In this document: positions 9,505-16,866 of the stretch, piece after piece
How positions within the stretch are numbered: position 1 is the stretch's first letter
Layout of the letters: every line of letters starts with the position of its first letter
Assembly (NCBI RefSeq): GCF_024810105.1
Contig: NZ_JANUDX010000013.1
Location: forward strand, 61,309 to 125,308
Direction: 5' to 3'
Source: Stenotrophomonas sp. BIGb0135
Lineage (GTDB): Bacteria; Pseudomonadota; Gammaproteobacteria; Xanthomonadales; Xanthomonadaceae
DNA: 64,000 nt
Translations under genes and position numbers: made by a program
Notes under the pieces: model-generated
Database searches by the model: none
What the model was told of the DNA's origin: nothing
What the model saw: only the letters and a program-made list of their open reading frames with translations

Positions 9505-9893
9505 GCGCGGCCGACGACGGCAGCAAGGACCGCATCGCCGAGTTCACCGAGTTCCGCCAGCGCATGAACCAGCGCATCCTGGGCGAGCCCAACCAGGTCG
9601 TGCGACGCTTCTTCGCGCTCGACACCCAGACCTACCAGGCCGGCGCGCTGGACGTGAAGACCAAGGAGCTGTTGGGCCTGGTCGCCTCGATGGTGCTGCG
9701 CTGCGATGACTGCATCAGCTACCACGTGGCCCAGTGCAAGGACGCCGGCGTGACCCGCGAGGAGTTCTTCGAAACCTTCTCGGTCGGCCTCGTGGTCGGC
9801 GGCTCCATCGTCATCCCGCACCTGCGCCGCGCGGTCGATTTCCTCGACCAGCTCGAAGGCGGCGCGGACGCCCCGACCGTTCACGAACACTGA
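9501..9893 (+). CDS. Carboxymuconolactone decarboxylase / AhpD-like protein
   Basis: A 130-residue all-helical AhpD-fold protein with the redox motif CDDC at Cys68-Cys71 followed by SYHVAQC, which in AhpD relatives acts as peroxidase or disulfide reductase. True decarboxylases lack these cysteines, so a thiol-redox role is more likely, and coupling (ATGA overlap) to the glutaredoxin gene supports that. Exact substrate unknown. Confidence 0.85.
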   Translation: MSAADDGSKDRIAEFTEFRQRMNQRILGEPNQVVRRFFALDTQTYQAGALDVKTKELLGLVASMVLRCDDCISYHVAQCKDAGVTREEFFETFSVGLVVGGSIVIPHLRRAVDFLDQLEGGADAPTVHEH

Positions 9894-9897
9894 GGTC

Positions 9898-9916
9898 CGG
9901 GGCCGCAACGGCCCCG
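9898..9916 (+). terminator. Hairpin after the grxC operon
   Basis: CGGGGCCG-CAA-CGGCCCCG stem immediately after the stop codon; no T-run, so termination strength uncertain. Confidence 0.45.
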
Positions 9917-9920
9917 TCCC

Positions 9921-10035
9921 GGCACAGCCGACCGTTGGCCGGCTGTTCCATCCCCGCCCCGGCACGGCCGACCGTTGGCCGGCTGCTCCATTCCCGCCCC
10001 GGTAGAGCCGACCGTTGGTCGGCTGCTCTCCGTTC
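9921..10035 (+). repeat. Three 40-bp tandem SMAG-type palindromes
   Basis: Units begin at 9921, 9961 and 10001. Each has the palindrome GCCGACCGTTGGYCGGC followed by a C-rich spacer; the third starts with the canonical GTAGAGCC, the first two with GCACRGCC. The rest of this gene-free stretch to 10343 contains a related palindrome (ACCGACCGACGGTCGGT, about 10050) but no gene or clear promoter that I can defend. Confidence 0.85.
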
Positions 10036-10343
10036 ATGTTCGACGCGGCCACCGACCGACGGTCGGTGAATGCGGAATCCGCTACCCGTTGGTTGCGGGC
10101 CATCGGCCGGCACCACCGCCCTCGGTCTGGAGCAGCGTCCTTCTGCCGCAGGGGCGCGCCGAAGGCGGGGGCAGGGGAGGTGCAGGGCAAGCCGCAACGC
10201 GGTTCGCCCTAGCCGCCTCCGACCAATGGCCTATTTGGGGTCTCCTGAGCGGGTAAGGCATAATTGCGGGTGAAACTTCCCTTGCGCCCGCGTTCCGCGC
10301 ACCTGACGGACGGCGCTTCCCCCTCGGTTCGGACTACACATCA

Positions 10344-11351
10344 ATGACGCAGAAAATCACGGTCATCCGCGGCGACGGCATCGGCCCGGAGATCATGGAC
10401 GCTACCCTGTTCGTGCTCGGCAAGCTGGACACCGGTTTTGAATACGAAGACGCCGACGCGGGCCTGGTCGCGCTGGAAAAGCACGGCGACCTGATGCCGG
10501 CTTCCACGCTGGAATCGATCGCGCGCAACAAGATCGCCCTGAAGAGCCCGCTGACCACCCCGGTCGGTGGCGGCTTCACCTCGATCAACGTCAGCCTGCG
10601 TCGTCATTTCGACCTGTACGCCAACGTGCGTCCGGCGGTGTCCTTCCCGAACACCAAGTCGCGTTTCGGCGATGGCGTGGACCTGATCACCGTGCGTGAG
10701 AACACCGAAGGCGCCTACCTGGCCGAAGGCCAGGAAGTGTCGGCCGACGGCGAGACCGCGTTCTCCGGCACCCGCATCACCCGCAAGGGCTCCGAGCGCA
10801 TCGTGCGCTACGCCTTCGAGCTGGCCCGCAGCACCGGCCGCAAGAAGGTCACCGCCGTGCACAAGGCCAACATCATCAAGTCGACCTCGGGCCTGTTCCT
10901 GGCCGTGGCGCGCGAAGTGGCGGCCAAGTACCCGGAGATCGAGTTCCAGGAAATGATCGTCGACAACTGCTGCATGCAGCTGGTGATGCGTCCGGAACAG
11001 TTCGACATCATCGTCACCACCAACCTGTTCGGCGACATCATCTCCGACCTGTGCGCCGGCCTCGTCGGCGGCCTGGGCCTGGCCCCGGGCGCCAATATCG
11101 GTGAGAACGCGGCGATCTTCGAAGCCGTGCACGGCACCGCGCCGGACATCGCCGGGCAGGGCAAGGCCAATCCGTGCGCGCTGCTGCTGGCGGCCGCGCA
11201 GATGCTGGACCACGTCGGCCAGACCGACAACGCCGAGCGCCTGCGCAAGGCGATCGTCGCCACCCTGGAAGCCAAGGATTCGCTGACCGGCGACCTCGGC
11301 GGCACCGGCAACACCATGGGCTTCGCCCAGGCCATCGCCAGCCGCCTGTAA
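10344..11351 (+). CDS. icd: NAD-dependent isocitrate dehydrogenase
   Basis: Oxidative decarboxylation of isocitrate to 2-oxoglutarate in the TCA cycle. The 335-residue protein is the short NAD-type (IDH3/homoisocitrate-like) of the beta-decarboxylating dehydrogenases: GDGIGPEIM at the N terminus, substrate arginines in NVSLRRHFDLYANVRP, the VRENTEGAY loop, DNCCMQLVMRP, and the nucleotide-site segment AVHGTAPDIAGQGKANP. The Asp-containing FEAVHGTAPDI region fits NAD. Isopropylmalate or homoisocitrate dehydrogenase are homologous alternatives, but VRENTEGAY and isolation from leu genes favour isocitrate. Confidence 0.85.
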   Translation: MTQKITVIRGDGIGPEIMDATLFVLGKLDTGFEYEDADAGLVALEKHGDLMPASTLESIARNKIALKSPLTTPVGGGFTSINVSLRRHFDLYANVRPAVSFPNTKSRFGDGVDLITVRENTEGAYLAEGQEVSADGETAFSGTRITRKGSERIVRYAFELARSTGRKKVTAVHKANIIKSTSGLFLAVAREVAAKYPEIEFQEMIVDNCCMQLVMRPEQFDIIVTTNLFGDIISDLCAGLVGGLGLAPGANIGENAAIFEAVHGTAPDIAGQGKANPCALLLAAAQMLDHVGQTDNAERLRKAIVATLEAKDSLTGDLGGTGNTMGFAQAIASRL

Positions 11352-11374
11352 GCGCGCGGGTAGGTTGTCCAGAA

Positions 11375-11403
11375 AGCGGGGCGCTTCGGCGTCCCGCTTT
11401 TTT
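11375..11403 (+). terminator. Rho-independent terminator of icd
   Basis: AGCGGGGCGC-TTCG-GCGTCCCGCT stem with one G-T pair and a stable UUCG loop, followed by TTTTTT. Confidence 0.9.
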
Positions 11404-11558
11404 GTTGCCTGTTGGAGCGCGCTGGCGCTGGCGATCACGAGGAGGGCATCCATCAATCTGTGCGAGAAGAGCACAGATGGTGTGCGTGTAACTGGCTGTT
11501 TCTGCACGGATCCGGCGCGCACCATGCACGCCATCCCAACCACAGCAGGAGCTTCCCC

Positions 11559-12257
11559 ATGCACTTCGCCTCCCTGATCGGCCTGGCCGGCATCCTCGGT
11601 GTCGCCACCGCGTCCGCCCAGCCCGCTGCCGAGCCGGCTCACCCGACCATCCGCCACATGGCGGGGGCGCCTGACGCCACCGCCCTGCCGGCCGGCAAGA
11701 CCGCGTTGCTGGTGATCGACTTCCAGAACGAATATTTCGCGGGTGGCCGCATGCCCATCCCCGATGGTGACGCCGCCCTGGCCCAGACCCGCCGCCTGGT
11801 GGACTTCGCCGACGCCCACGCGATCCCGGTCATCCACGTCCAGCACGTGTTGCCGGCCGGGGCGCCGCTGTTCGCCGCAGGCGGCCGCACGGTCCAGTTC
11901 CACCCGCGGATGCAGCCGCGCAAGGGCGAGCAGGTGATCGCCAAGGACAACGTCAGCGTGTTCGCCGGTGCCTCCGGCCCGGTACTGGAGCAGGCGCTCA
12001 AGGACGCCGGGATCGACACGCTGATCATCGCCGGTCTGCAGACCCACGCCTGCGTCGCCGGTGCCGCGCGCGATGCCGCGCCGAGGGGTCTGAACGTGAT
12101 CGTTTCTTCCGATGCCACCGCCAGCCGTGATCTGGACCTGCACGACGGCAGCCGGGTCGGGCACGCCAGCCTGCACGCCGCCGCGCTGGCCAGCATCGAA
12201 GACACCTACGGCACCGTGCTGGGCACCGATCAGATCCTGGCGCTGCCGGTCCGCTGA
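11559..12257 (+). CDS. Exported isochorismatase-family hydrolase
   Basis: Cysteine hydrolase of the isochorismatase/nicotinamidase fold, 232 residues, with an unusual signal peptide (MHFASLIGLAGILGVATASA) that suggests periplasmic location; most relatives are cytoplasmic. Catalytic triad candidates are Asp in LVIDFQNEY, Lys in IAKDNVSVF and Cys in THACVAGAARDA. The start has AGGAG seven bases upstream. Lies 63 bases before a LysR regulator on the same strand, which may control it. Substrate not predictable: could act on amides such as nicotinamide or on ureido compounds. Confidence 0.8.
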   Translation: MHFASLIGLAGILGVATASAQPAAEPAHPTIRHMAGAPDATALPAGKTALLVIDFQNEYFAGGRMPIPDGDAALAQTRRLVDFADAHAIPVIHVQHVLPAGAPLFAAGGRTVQFHPRMQPRKGEQVIAKDNVSVFAGASGPVLEQALKDAGIDTLIIAGLQTHACVAGAARDAAPRGLNVIVSSDATASRDLDLHDGSRVGHASLHAAALASIEDTYGTVLGTDQILALPVR

Positions 12258-12320
12258 GCCACACCGGCCTTGCTATGCTGCCGGCACCGCCACAGGTGCC
12301 GGCCGCTGCACGGGAGCGTG

Positions 12321-13244
12321 ATGGACCAGTTTTCCGCCATGAAGGCGTTCCGCAGCATTGTCGACGCCGGCAGCTTCACCGCCGCCGCCGAACGCATGGA
12401 CACCACCCATTCGTCGATGTCGCGGCAACTGCGCCAGCTGGAAGTGCACCTGGGCTCACGCCTGCTGGATCGCAACAGTCGCCGGCTGACGCTGACCGAA
12501 GCCGGACGCGCCTTCTACCAGGACTGCGTGGACATCCTGGACCGGCTGGAGGTGGCCGAGCAGCGCCTGCAGGCCGATCGTGACGTACCCAGCGGGCTGC
12601 TGCGGGTCAGTGCCCCGCTGGTGATCGGCACCCTGGAGCTCTCGCAATGGCTGCCTGCCTTCCTGGAGCAGTACCCCGGCATCGAGCTGGATCTGTCCTG
12701 CGATGATCGCCTGGTCGATCTGATCGGCGGCGGTTTCGACATGGCCCTGCGCATCGCCGGGCCGCTCGCCGACAGCACCTTGGTGGCACGCGAACTGGCC
12801 GTGACCGAAATGGTGCTGGTGGCATCGCCGCGCTACATCGCGCAATGGGGGCTGCCTCGCCAGCCCACGGACCTGGCCCGGCATGCGCTGATCGGCTTCG
12901 CCGGGGCGCGCGCGCTGTCGGCGTGGTCATTGACCTCGGCGCGCAGCGCGCAGGTGGAGGTCATCCCGCACGGGCGGCTGCGCGTGGATGCGATTCCGGC
13001 GCTGCACGCGGCGGTACTGGCGGGGCAGGGCATCGCGGCGTTCACCCGCCTGACCGTGCAGGACGATCTGCTGCACGGGCGACTGGTGCGCGTGCTGCCC
13101 CAGTACCACGCGGGCCGCCGGCACTACTACGCGGTGTACCCGCACGCACGCCAGTTGGCGCCCAAAGTGCGCGCGCTGGCCGAGTTCATGGCCCGCCATT
13201 ACGCCGCGCTCCAGCACGGGCGCCCGGTGATCCCGGAGGCATGA
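12321..13244 (+). CDS. LysR-family transcriptional regulator
   Basis: A 307-residue LysR protein: N-terminal winged HTH (MDQFSAMKAFRSIVDAGSF, helix SFTAAAERMDTTHSSMSRQLRQLE, about 20-45) and periplasmic-binding-like effector domain from about 90. The start ATG follows GGGAG. The class resembles regulators of the AaeR/CrgA type, but the effector and targets are unknown; the isochorismatase gene upstream is the nearest candidate. Confidence 0.88.
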   Translation: MDQFSAMKAFRSIVDAGSFTAAAERMDTTHSSMSRQLRQLEVHLGSRLLDRNSRRLTLTEAGRAFYQDCVDILDRLEVAEQRLQADRDVPSGLLRVSAPLVIGTLELSQWLPAFLEQYPGIELDLSCDDRLVDLIGGGFDMALRIAGPLADSTLVARELAVTEMVLVASPRYIAQWGLPRQPTDLARHALIGFAGARALSAWSLTSARSAQVEVIPHGRLRVDAIPALHAAVLAGQGIAAFTRLTVQDDLLHGRLVRVLPQYHAGRRHYYAVYPHARQLAPKVRALAEFMARHYAALQHGRPVIPEA

Positions 13245-13266
13245 AAAAGGCGCCTTGCGGCGCCTT
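13244..13266 (-). terminator. Terminator of the Bax-inhibitor-1 gene
   Basis: AAGGCGCC-GCAA-GGCGCCTT stem followed on the minus strand by TTTTT. It sits in the tail of the convergent LysR gene and may serve both. Confidence 0.8.
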
Positions 13267-13291
13267 CGTCATATCGCGTCGTGAGCGTGGC

Positions 13292-14050
13292 TCAGCGCTG
13301 CTGTATCTTCGACAGCAGGCGCAGGAATTCCACGTACAGCCACACCAGCGTGACCATCAGGCCGAACGCGCCGTACCACTCCATGTACTTCGGCGCGCGG
13401 GCGTCCGCACCGGTTTCGATGAAGTCGAAGTCCAGCACCAGGTTCAGTGCGGCCACCACCACCACGAACAGGCTGAAGGCGATGCCGAGCCAGCCACCCT
13501 GGTGGATCATCGGCACGTTGATGTTGAAGAAGCTCAGCACGAACGAGGCCAGGTACAGCAGCGCGATGCCGCCGGTGGCCGCGACCACGCCCAGCTTGAA
13601 GTTCTCGGTGACCTTGATCAGGCCGCTGCGGTAGACCGCCAGCATCACGAACAGGGTGCCGAAGGTGAGCATCACCGCCTGCATCACGATGCCCGGGAAC
13701 TTGGCGTTGAACACGGCCGAGATCGCGCCGAGGAACAGGCCTTCGACCAGCGCGTACATCGGCGCGGTCACCGGCGACCATTCCTTCTTGAAGATCGTCA
13801 CCAGTGCCAGCACCAGGCCGCCGACCGCGCCGGCGATGGTGTACAGCATCGCGCCGCCGGTGGGCAGGCCGTTGGCGTCCACCGACTGGCTCCAGGCGAA
13901 GGCGGCGGTGATCACGCTCAGCAGCAGCAACAGGCCGGTCTTGTTGACGGTGCCGTTGATCGTCATCGCCTGGTCCGGCGAGGTCACTACAGAGCCGCTG
14001 GCCAGGTCGAGGAAAGTCGACTCGGAAAGTGCGGGATTGCCGCTGCGCAT
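13292..14050 (-). CDS. Bax inhibitor-1/YccA family membrane protein
   Basis: Integral inner-membrane protein of the BI-1 (TMBIM) family, 252 residues with seven hydrophobic segments. In E. coli relatives (YccA, YbhL) it modulates FtsH or acts as a calcium-leak channel. The start at 14050 has AAGGAG eight bases upstream. The conserved C-terminal aspartate pair region DFDFIETGADARAPKYMEWYGAFGL is spread over residues 205-235. Monocistronic, convergent with LysR. Confidence 0.88.
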   Translation of the reverse strand: MRSGNPALSESTFLDLASGSVVTSPDQAMTINGTVNKTGLLLLLSVITAAFAWSQSVDANGLPTGGAMLYTIAGAVGGLVLALVTIFKKEWSPVTAPMYALVEGLFLGAISAVFNAKFPGIVMQAVMLTFGTLFVMLAVYRSGLIKVTENFKLGVVAATGGIALLYLASFVLSFFNINVPMIHQGGWLGIAFSLFVVVVAALNLVLDFDFIETGADARAPKYMEWYGAFGLMVTLVWLYVEFLRLLSKIQQR

Positions 14051-14226
14051 TGCCAATCTCCTTGAAGGGGTAGGGTTTCGACCATCCGGTCGCTGCGCCG
14101 AGCATAGCCGATAGAACGGTGCCGGATCAGGACAGCGACGACAACGTGAAATAAGCGTTGACAGATGGCTCGCCGATTCCCACAATAGCCGACTCTTTCG
14201 GGGGGAACCTCGGAGGGATTTACCGC

Positions 14227-14303
14227 CGGGGTATAGCGCAGTCTGGTAGCGCGCCTGCTTTGGGAGCAGGATGTCGGGGGTTCGAATCCCTCTACCCCGA
14301 CCA
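14227..14303 (+). tRNA. tRNA-Pro (TGG)
   Basis: Full cloverleaf with CGGGGTA/TACCCCG acceptor stem, anticodon TGG in CTTTGGGAG, TTCGAAT loop and encoded CCA. First of a tRNA cluster. Confidence 0.97.
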
Positions 14304-14345
14304 AGCCTGCTCAAAACGGGATTGGAATGCGATAATCCGGTCAGG

Positions 14346-14422
14346 GCGCCCGTAGCTCAACTGGATAGAGCACCGGCCTTCTAAGCCGGCGGTTACAGGT
14401 TCGATTCCTGTCGGGCGCACCA
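14346..14422 (+). tRNA. tRNA-Arg (TCT)
   Basis: Acceptor GCGCCCG/CGGGCGC, anticodon TCT in CTTCTAAG, TTCGATT loop, encoded CCA. Confidence 0.97.
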
Positions 14423-14457
14423 TCGGGTGCATGCGTCAGGAAGCAAAGGTTTCAGTG

Positions 14458-14534
14458 GTGGCTGTAGCTCAGTTGGTTAGAGTACCGGATTGTGATTCCG
14501 GTGGTCGGGGGTTCGAATCCCCTCAGCCACCCCA
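14458..14534 (+). tRNA. tRNA-His (GTG)
   Basis: Acceptor GTGGCTG/CAGCCAC with an extra G at 14457 that can supply the histidine-specific G-1 opposite C73; anticodon GTG in TTGTGAT; encoded CCA. Confidence 0.97.
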
Positions 14535-14571
14535 CTGATTTAAAACCGGGTTCACCGAAAGTGAATCGGGG

Positions 14572-14599
14572 TTGCAAAAGAAGGCACACACGATACAAT
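14572..14599 (+). promoter_or_regulatory. Promoter of first tRNA-Lys
   Basis: TTGCAA, 16-base spacer, TACAAT; the tRNA begins 18 bases after the -10 box. Close to sigma-70 consensus. Confidence 0.7.
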
Positions 14600-14616
14600 G
14601 TGCGCTTGAGTTTTCA

Positions 14617-14692
14617 GGGCTGTTAGCTCAGTTGGTAGAGCAGTTGACTCTTAATCAATAGGTCCAAGGTTCGAATCCTTGACAGCCCACCA
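14617..14692 (+). tRNA. tRNA-Lys (CTT), copy 1
   Basis: Acceptor GGGCTGT/ACAGCCC, anticodon loop CTCTTAA giving CTT, encoded CCA. Identical in sequence to the copy at 15258. Confidence 0.96.
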
Positions 14693-14698
14693 AGACAG

Positions 14699-14728
14699 AA
14701 GCCGCATGGTTCGCCAGGCGGCTTTTTT
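14699..14728 (+). terminator. Terminator of tRNA-Lys copy 1
   Basis: AGCCGC...GCGGCT stem with a 13-base loop, followed by TTTTTT; a weaker version of the terminator after copy 2. Confidence 0.75.
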
Positions 14729-14763
14729 CTTGCCTGCGACCAACACCACGCCCGCAGCAGAGG

Positions 14764-15152
14764 GTAGTGCCGAGCCATGCTCGGCAACGGGCCATCCCAA
14801 GCGCCCGCAGCAAACGGTAGTGCCGAGCCATGCTCGGCAATAGGCCATCCCAACGCCCGCAACAAACGGTAGTGCCGAGCCATGCTCGGCAATAGGCCCT
14901 CCCAACGCCCGCAGCAAACGGTAGTGCCGAGCCATGCTCGGCAATCGGCCCTCCCAGCGCCCGCAGCAAACGGTAGTGCCGAGCCATGCTCGGCAATAGG
15001 CCCTCCCAACGCCCGCAGCAAACGGTAGTGCCGAGCCATGCTCGGCAACAGGCCATCCCAGCGCCCGCAACAAACGGTAGTGCCGAGCCATGCTCGGCAA
15101 CAGGCCATCCCAACGCCCGTAGCAAACCGTAGTGCCGAGCCATGCTCGGCAA
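14764..15152 (+). repeat. Tandem array of eight 52-bp SMAG units
   Basis: GTAGTGCCGAGCCATGCTCGGCAA recurs with its GTAG at 14764, 14817, 14869, 14921, 14973, 15025, 15077 and 15129: one 53-base and six 52-base steps. Each unit is a perfect hairpin (TGCCGAGC-CAT-GCTCGGCA) plus a CCATCCCA-CGCCCGCAGCAAAC spacer that varies slightly. Repetitive open frames across it in all three minus-strand phases are a by-product of the repeat and not genes. Confidence 0.95.
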
Positions 15153-15212
15153 CTGGTCATCGGCCGGCAGTATCCCAGTCGCGCGCATTCGCCTCCCATT
15201 CAAACAAAACGC

Positions 15213-15242
15213 TTGCGCCACCCGCAGGAAATCCTGCATAAT
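15213..15242 (+). promoter_or_regulatory. Promoter of second tRNA-Lys
   Basis: TTGCGC, 18-base spacer, CATAAT; the tRNA begins 16 bases downstream. Confidence 0.6.
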
Positions 15243-15257
15243 TCGCCTCCCGATTTC

Positions 15258-15333
15258 GGGCTGTTAGCTCAGTTGGTAGAGCAGTTGACTCTTAATCAAT
15301 AGGTCCAAGGTTCGAATCCTTGACAGCCCACCA
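15258..15333 (+). tRNA. tRNA-Lys (CTT), copy 2
   Basis: Same 76 bases as copy 1, separated by the SMAG array and with its own promoter; encoded CCA. Confidence 0.96.
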
Positions 15334-15903
15334 AGACAGAAGCCGCCTGGTCCGCCAGGCGGCTTTTTTCTTGCCCGGCGTTCGGTGTGCTGAAGGTAGG
15401 AGAGCCCCCTTGAGTCAAGGGGGCGCGGCGAAGCCGCGGGGTTCTGGGTGCTGATAAGAGGGGCCCGCGTGTTGCGCAGCAAGACGTGGGGCTGCAGCGC
15501 GAATGCGCAGCAGCTCCCCCACCAAGACAGAAGCCGCCTGGTCCGCCAGGCGGCTTTTTTCTTGCCCTGCGTTCGGTGTGCTGAAGGTAGGAGAGCCCCC
15601 TTGAGTCAAGGGGGCGCGGCGAAGCCGCGGGGTTCTGGGTGCTGATGAGAGGGGCCCGCGTGTTGCGCAGCAAGACGTGGGGCTGCAGCGCGAATGCGCA
15701 GCAGCTCCCCCGCCAAGACAGAAGCCGCCTGGTCCGCCAGGCGGCTTTTTTCTTGCCCGACTGTTCCGTGCGCTAGCGGGAGGAGAGCCCCCTTGAGTCA
15801 AGGGGGCGCGGCGAAGCCGCGGGGTTCTGGGTGCTGATGAGAGGCGCCCGCGTGTTGCGCAGCAAGACGTGGGCTGCAGCGCGAATGCGCCGCAGCTCCC
15901 CCA
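15331..15903 (+). repeat. Three tandem 191-bp units carrying the tRNA-Lys tail and terminator
   Basis: CCAAGACAGAAGCCGCCTGG begins at 15331, 15522 and (with its first C preceded by G) 15713, an exact 191-base period; a degenerate fourth start lies at 15904. Each unit has the terminator stem, a CCCCCTTGA/TCAAGGGGG hairpin, CGCGGC/GCCGCG and a CTCCCCC end. The unit therefore repeats the 3' flank of tRNA-Lys including CCACCAAGACAG. No gene is seen in the stretch 15334-16196. Confidence 0.92.
15340..15369 (+). terminator. Terminator of tRNA-Lys copy 2 (first of three copies)
   Basis: AAGCCGCCTGG-TCCG-CCAGGCGGCTT, 11-bp stem, then a T-run. The same terminator recurs at about 15531-15560 and 15722-15751 in the tandem units. 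Confidence 0.93.
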
Positions 15904-15997
15904 CCAGGTCAGGCGCCGCCTGGGTCCGCCCAGGTGGTTTCTGGGGTGCTTTGTGAGGCCGGCAGAGGCGTCCGCTGACCTCTTCCAGGCGCGGCGT

Positions 15998-16052
15998 CGC
16001 CGGAAAAGGCATGGCGGCCCAGCGCCCACCCCACCGACCGCCGTCAAAAAAC
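15998..16052 (+). repeat. Dispersed ~55-bp repeat, copy 1
   Basis: CGCCGGAAAAGGCATGGCGG... matches by eye two other copies at 24212-24266 (reverse) and 24312-24358 (forward): core GGAAAGGGCATGGGGAGCCAG, then GCGCCCA-CCCACCGACGGCCG and an A-run. Not a gene; nature unknown. Confidence 0.6.
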
Positions 16053-16196
16053 CCGGCGCCTGCCTGAGGTTTGCGTGCAGCAGGCCAAGCCCGTCACCCC
16101 GATTCCGCAACCTGCGGACTGGCGCACGAACGGCAGCCGTCAATCGCGCTTCACTCGGGCTTCCGCGCCCCGGCGCACGCTCCAGGAATCGCCCCG

Positions 16197-16472
16197 ATGA
16201 ACACCCGAACCACCGCCCGAACCTTGGCCGCCATGCTGCTGGCTGCCTGCACCGCCGCCGCCATGGCAGCGCCGCCGCAGGACCTGGCCGCGCCCGGCGT
16301 CAGCGAGGCCGGGCTGGCCACCACCGTGGTCCGCGACCACGTGCAGGAAGGCGAGTTCGTGCCGGCCCGGCCGTTGCCCGGCGATCCCGCAAACCCCTTT
16401 GCGCGCACCGTGCTGCGCACCGGCGTGGCCGAGGACGACACCCAGCCGGCACGTCCACTGCCCGTGGAGTGA
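16197..16472 (+). CDS. Small exported protein, possible lipoprotein
   Basis: A 91-residue protein of unknown function. It has an N-terminal export signal with the potential lipobox LAAC (Cys19) or, alternatively, signal-peptidase-I cleavage at AMA-APP. The mature part is acidic, proline-rich and holds two related segments (FVPARPLPGDPANPF and TQPARPLPVE). AGGA lies about 11 bases before the ATG. It has codon bias typical of the flanks, which supports it being real, but no family is recognised. Confidence 0.55.
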   Translation: MNTRTTARTLAAMLLAACTAAAMAAPPQDLAAPGVSEAGLATTVVRDHVQEGEFVPARPLPGDPANPFARTVLRTGVAEDDTQPARPLPVE

Positions 16473-16545
16473 CGGACGGGCGGGTGATGACCTTCCGCTT
16501 TGTTGCTCGGCCTGCAACAATGCGCCCCTGCCCAGCGCAGGCCTC

Positions 16546-16630
<85 letters not shown>

Positions 16631-16866
16631 GTCATCCCGGCCCCTGGCCGGCACCATGACGATGGGCACGTCCCGGATCCCGGGAGACGGCCGCATGCTG
16701 CCCGGGCCGCCCTTCACGGCCGCCCCAGCCCTGCGCTGGCGGCGCTGGCCGATATCGGCGAAACTACAGGGCTGCGGCGGGCATGCGCGTCAACGACCCC
16801 GCGTTCAAAACCCGTTCCATCCATCACATCGTGCCGGGGGCGTTGCCGCCGGTGGCAGGAGTCAAC

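Noticed and set aside
10341..12176. Very long minus-strand open frame opposite icd and the isochorismatase gene (also similar ones opposite ppk, lon, ppiD and the glycosyltransferase)
   Set aside because: Antisense shadows in GC-rich DNA; composition (Ala, Gln, Arg, His-rich) and lack of motifs are typical, while the plus-strand proteins have clear families.
14623..15239. Three overlapping minus-strand open frames of 161-194 codons with a repeated MARHYRLLRALG-like motif
   Set aside because: They are translations of the 52-base SMAG array in all three phases (52 is not a multiple of 3) and run into the tRNA-Lys gene; no ribosome-binding site or composition of a real protein.
15264..16143. 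Minus-strand open frames with repeated SRPLDSRG / GGSPTFST blocks
   Set aside because: By-product of the 191-bp tandem repeat; they read through terminators and the tRNA-Lys gene.
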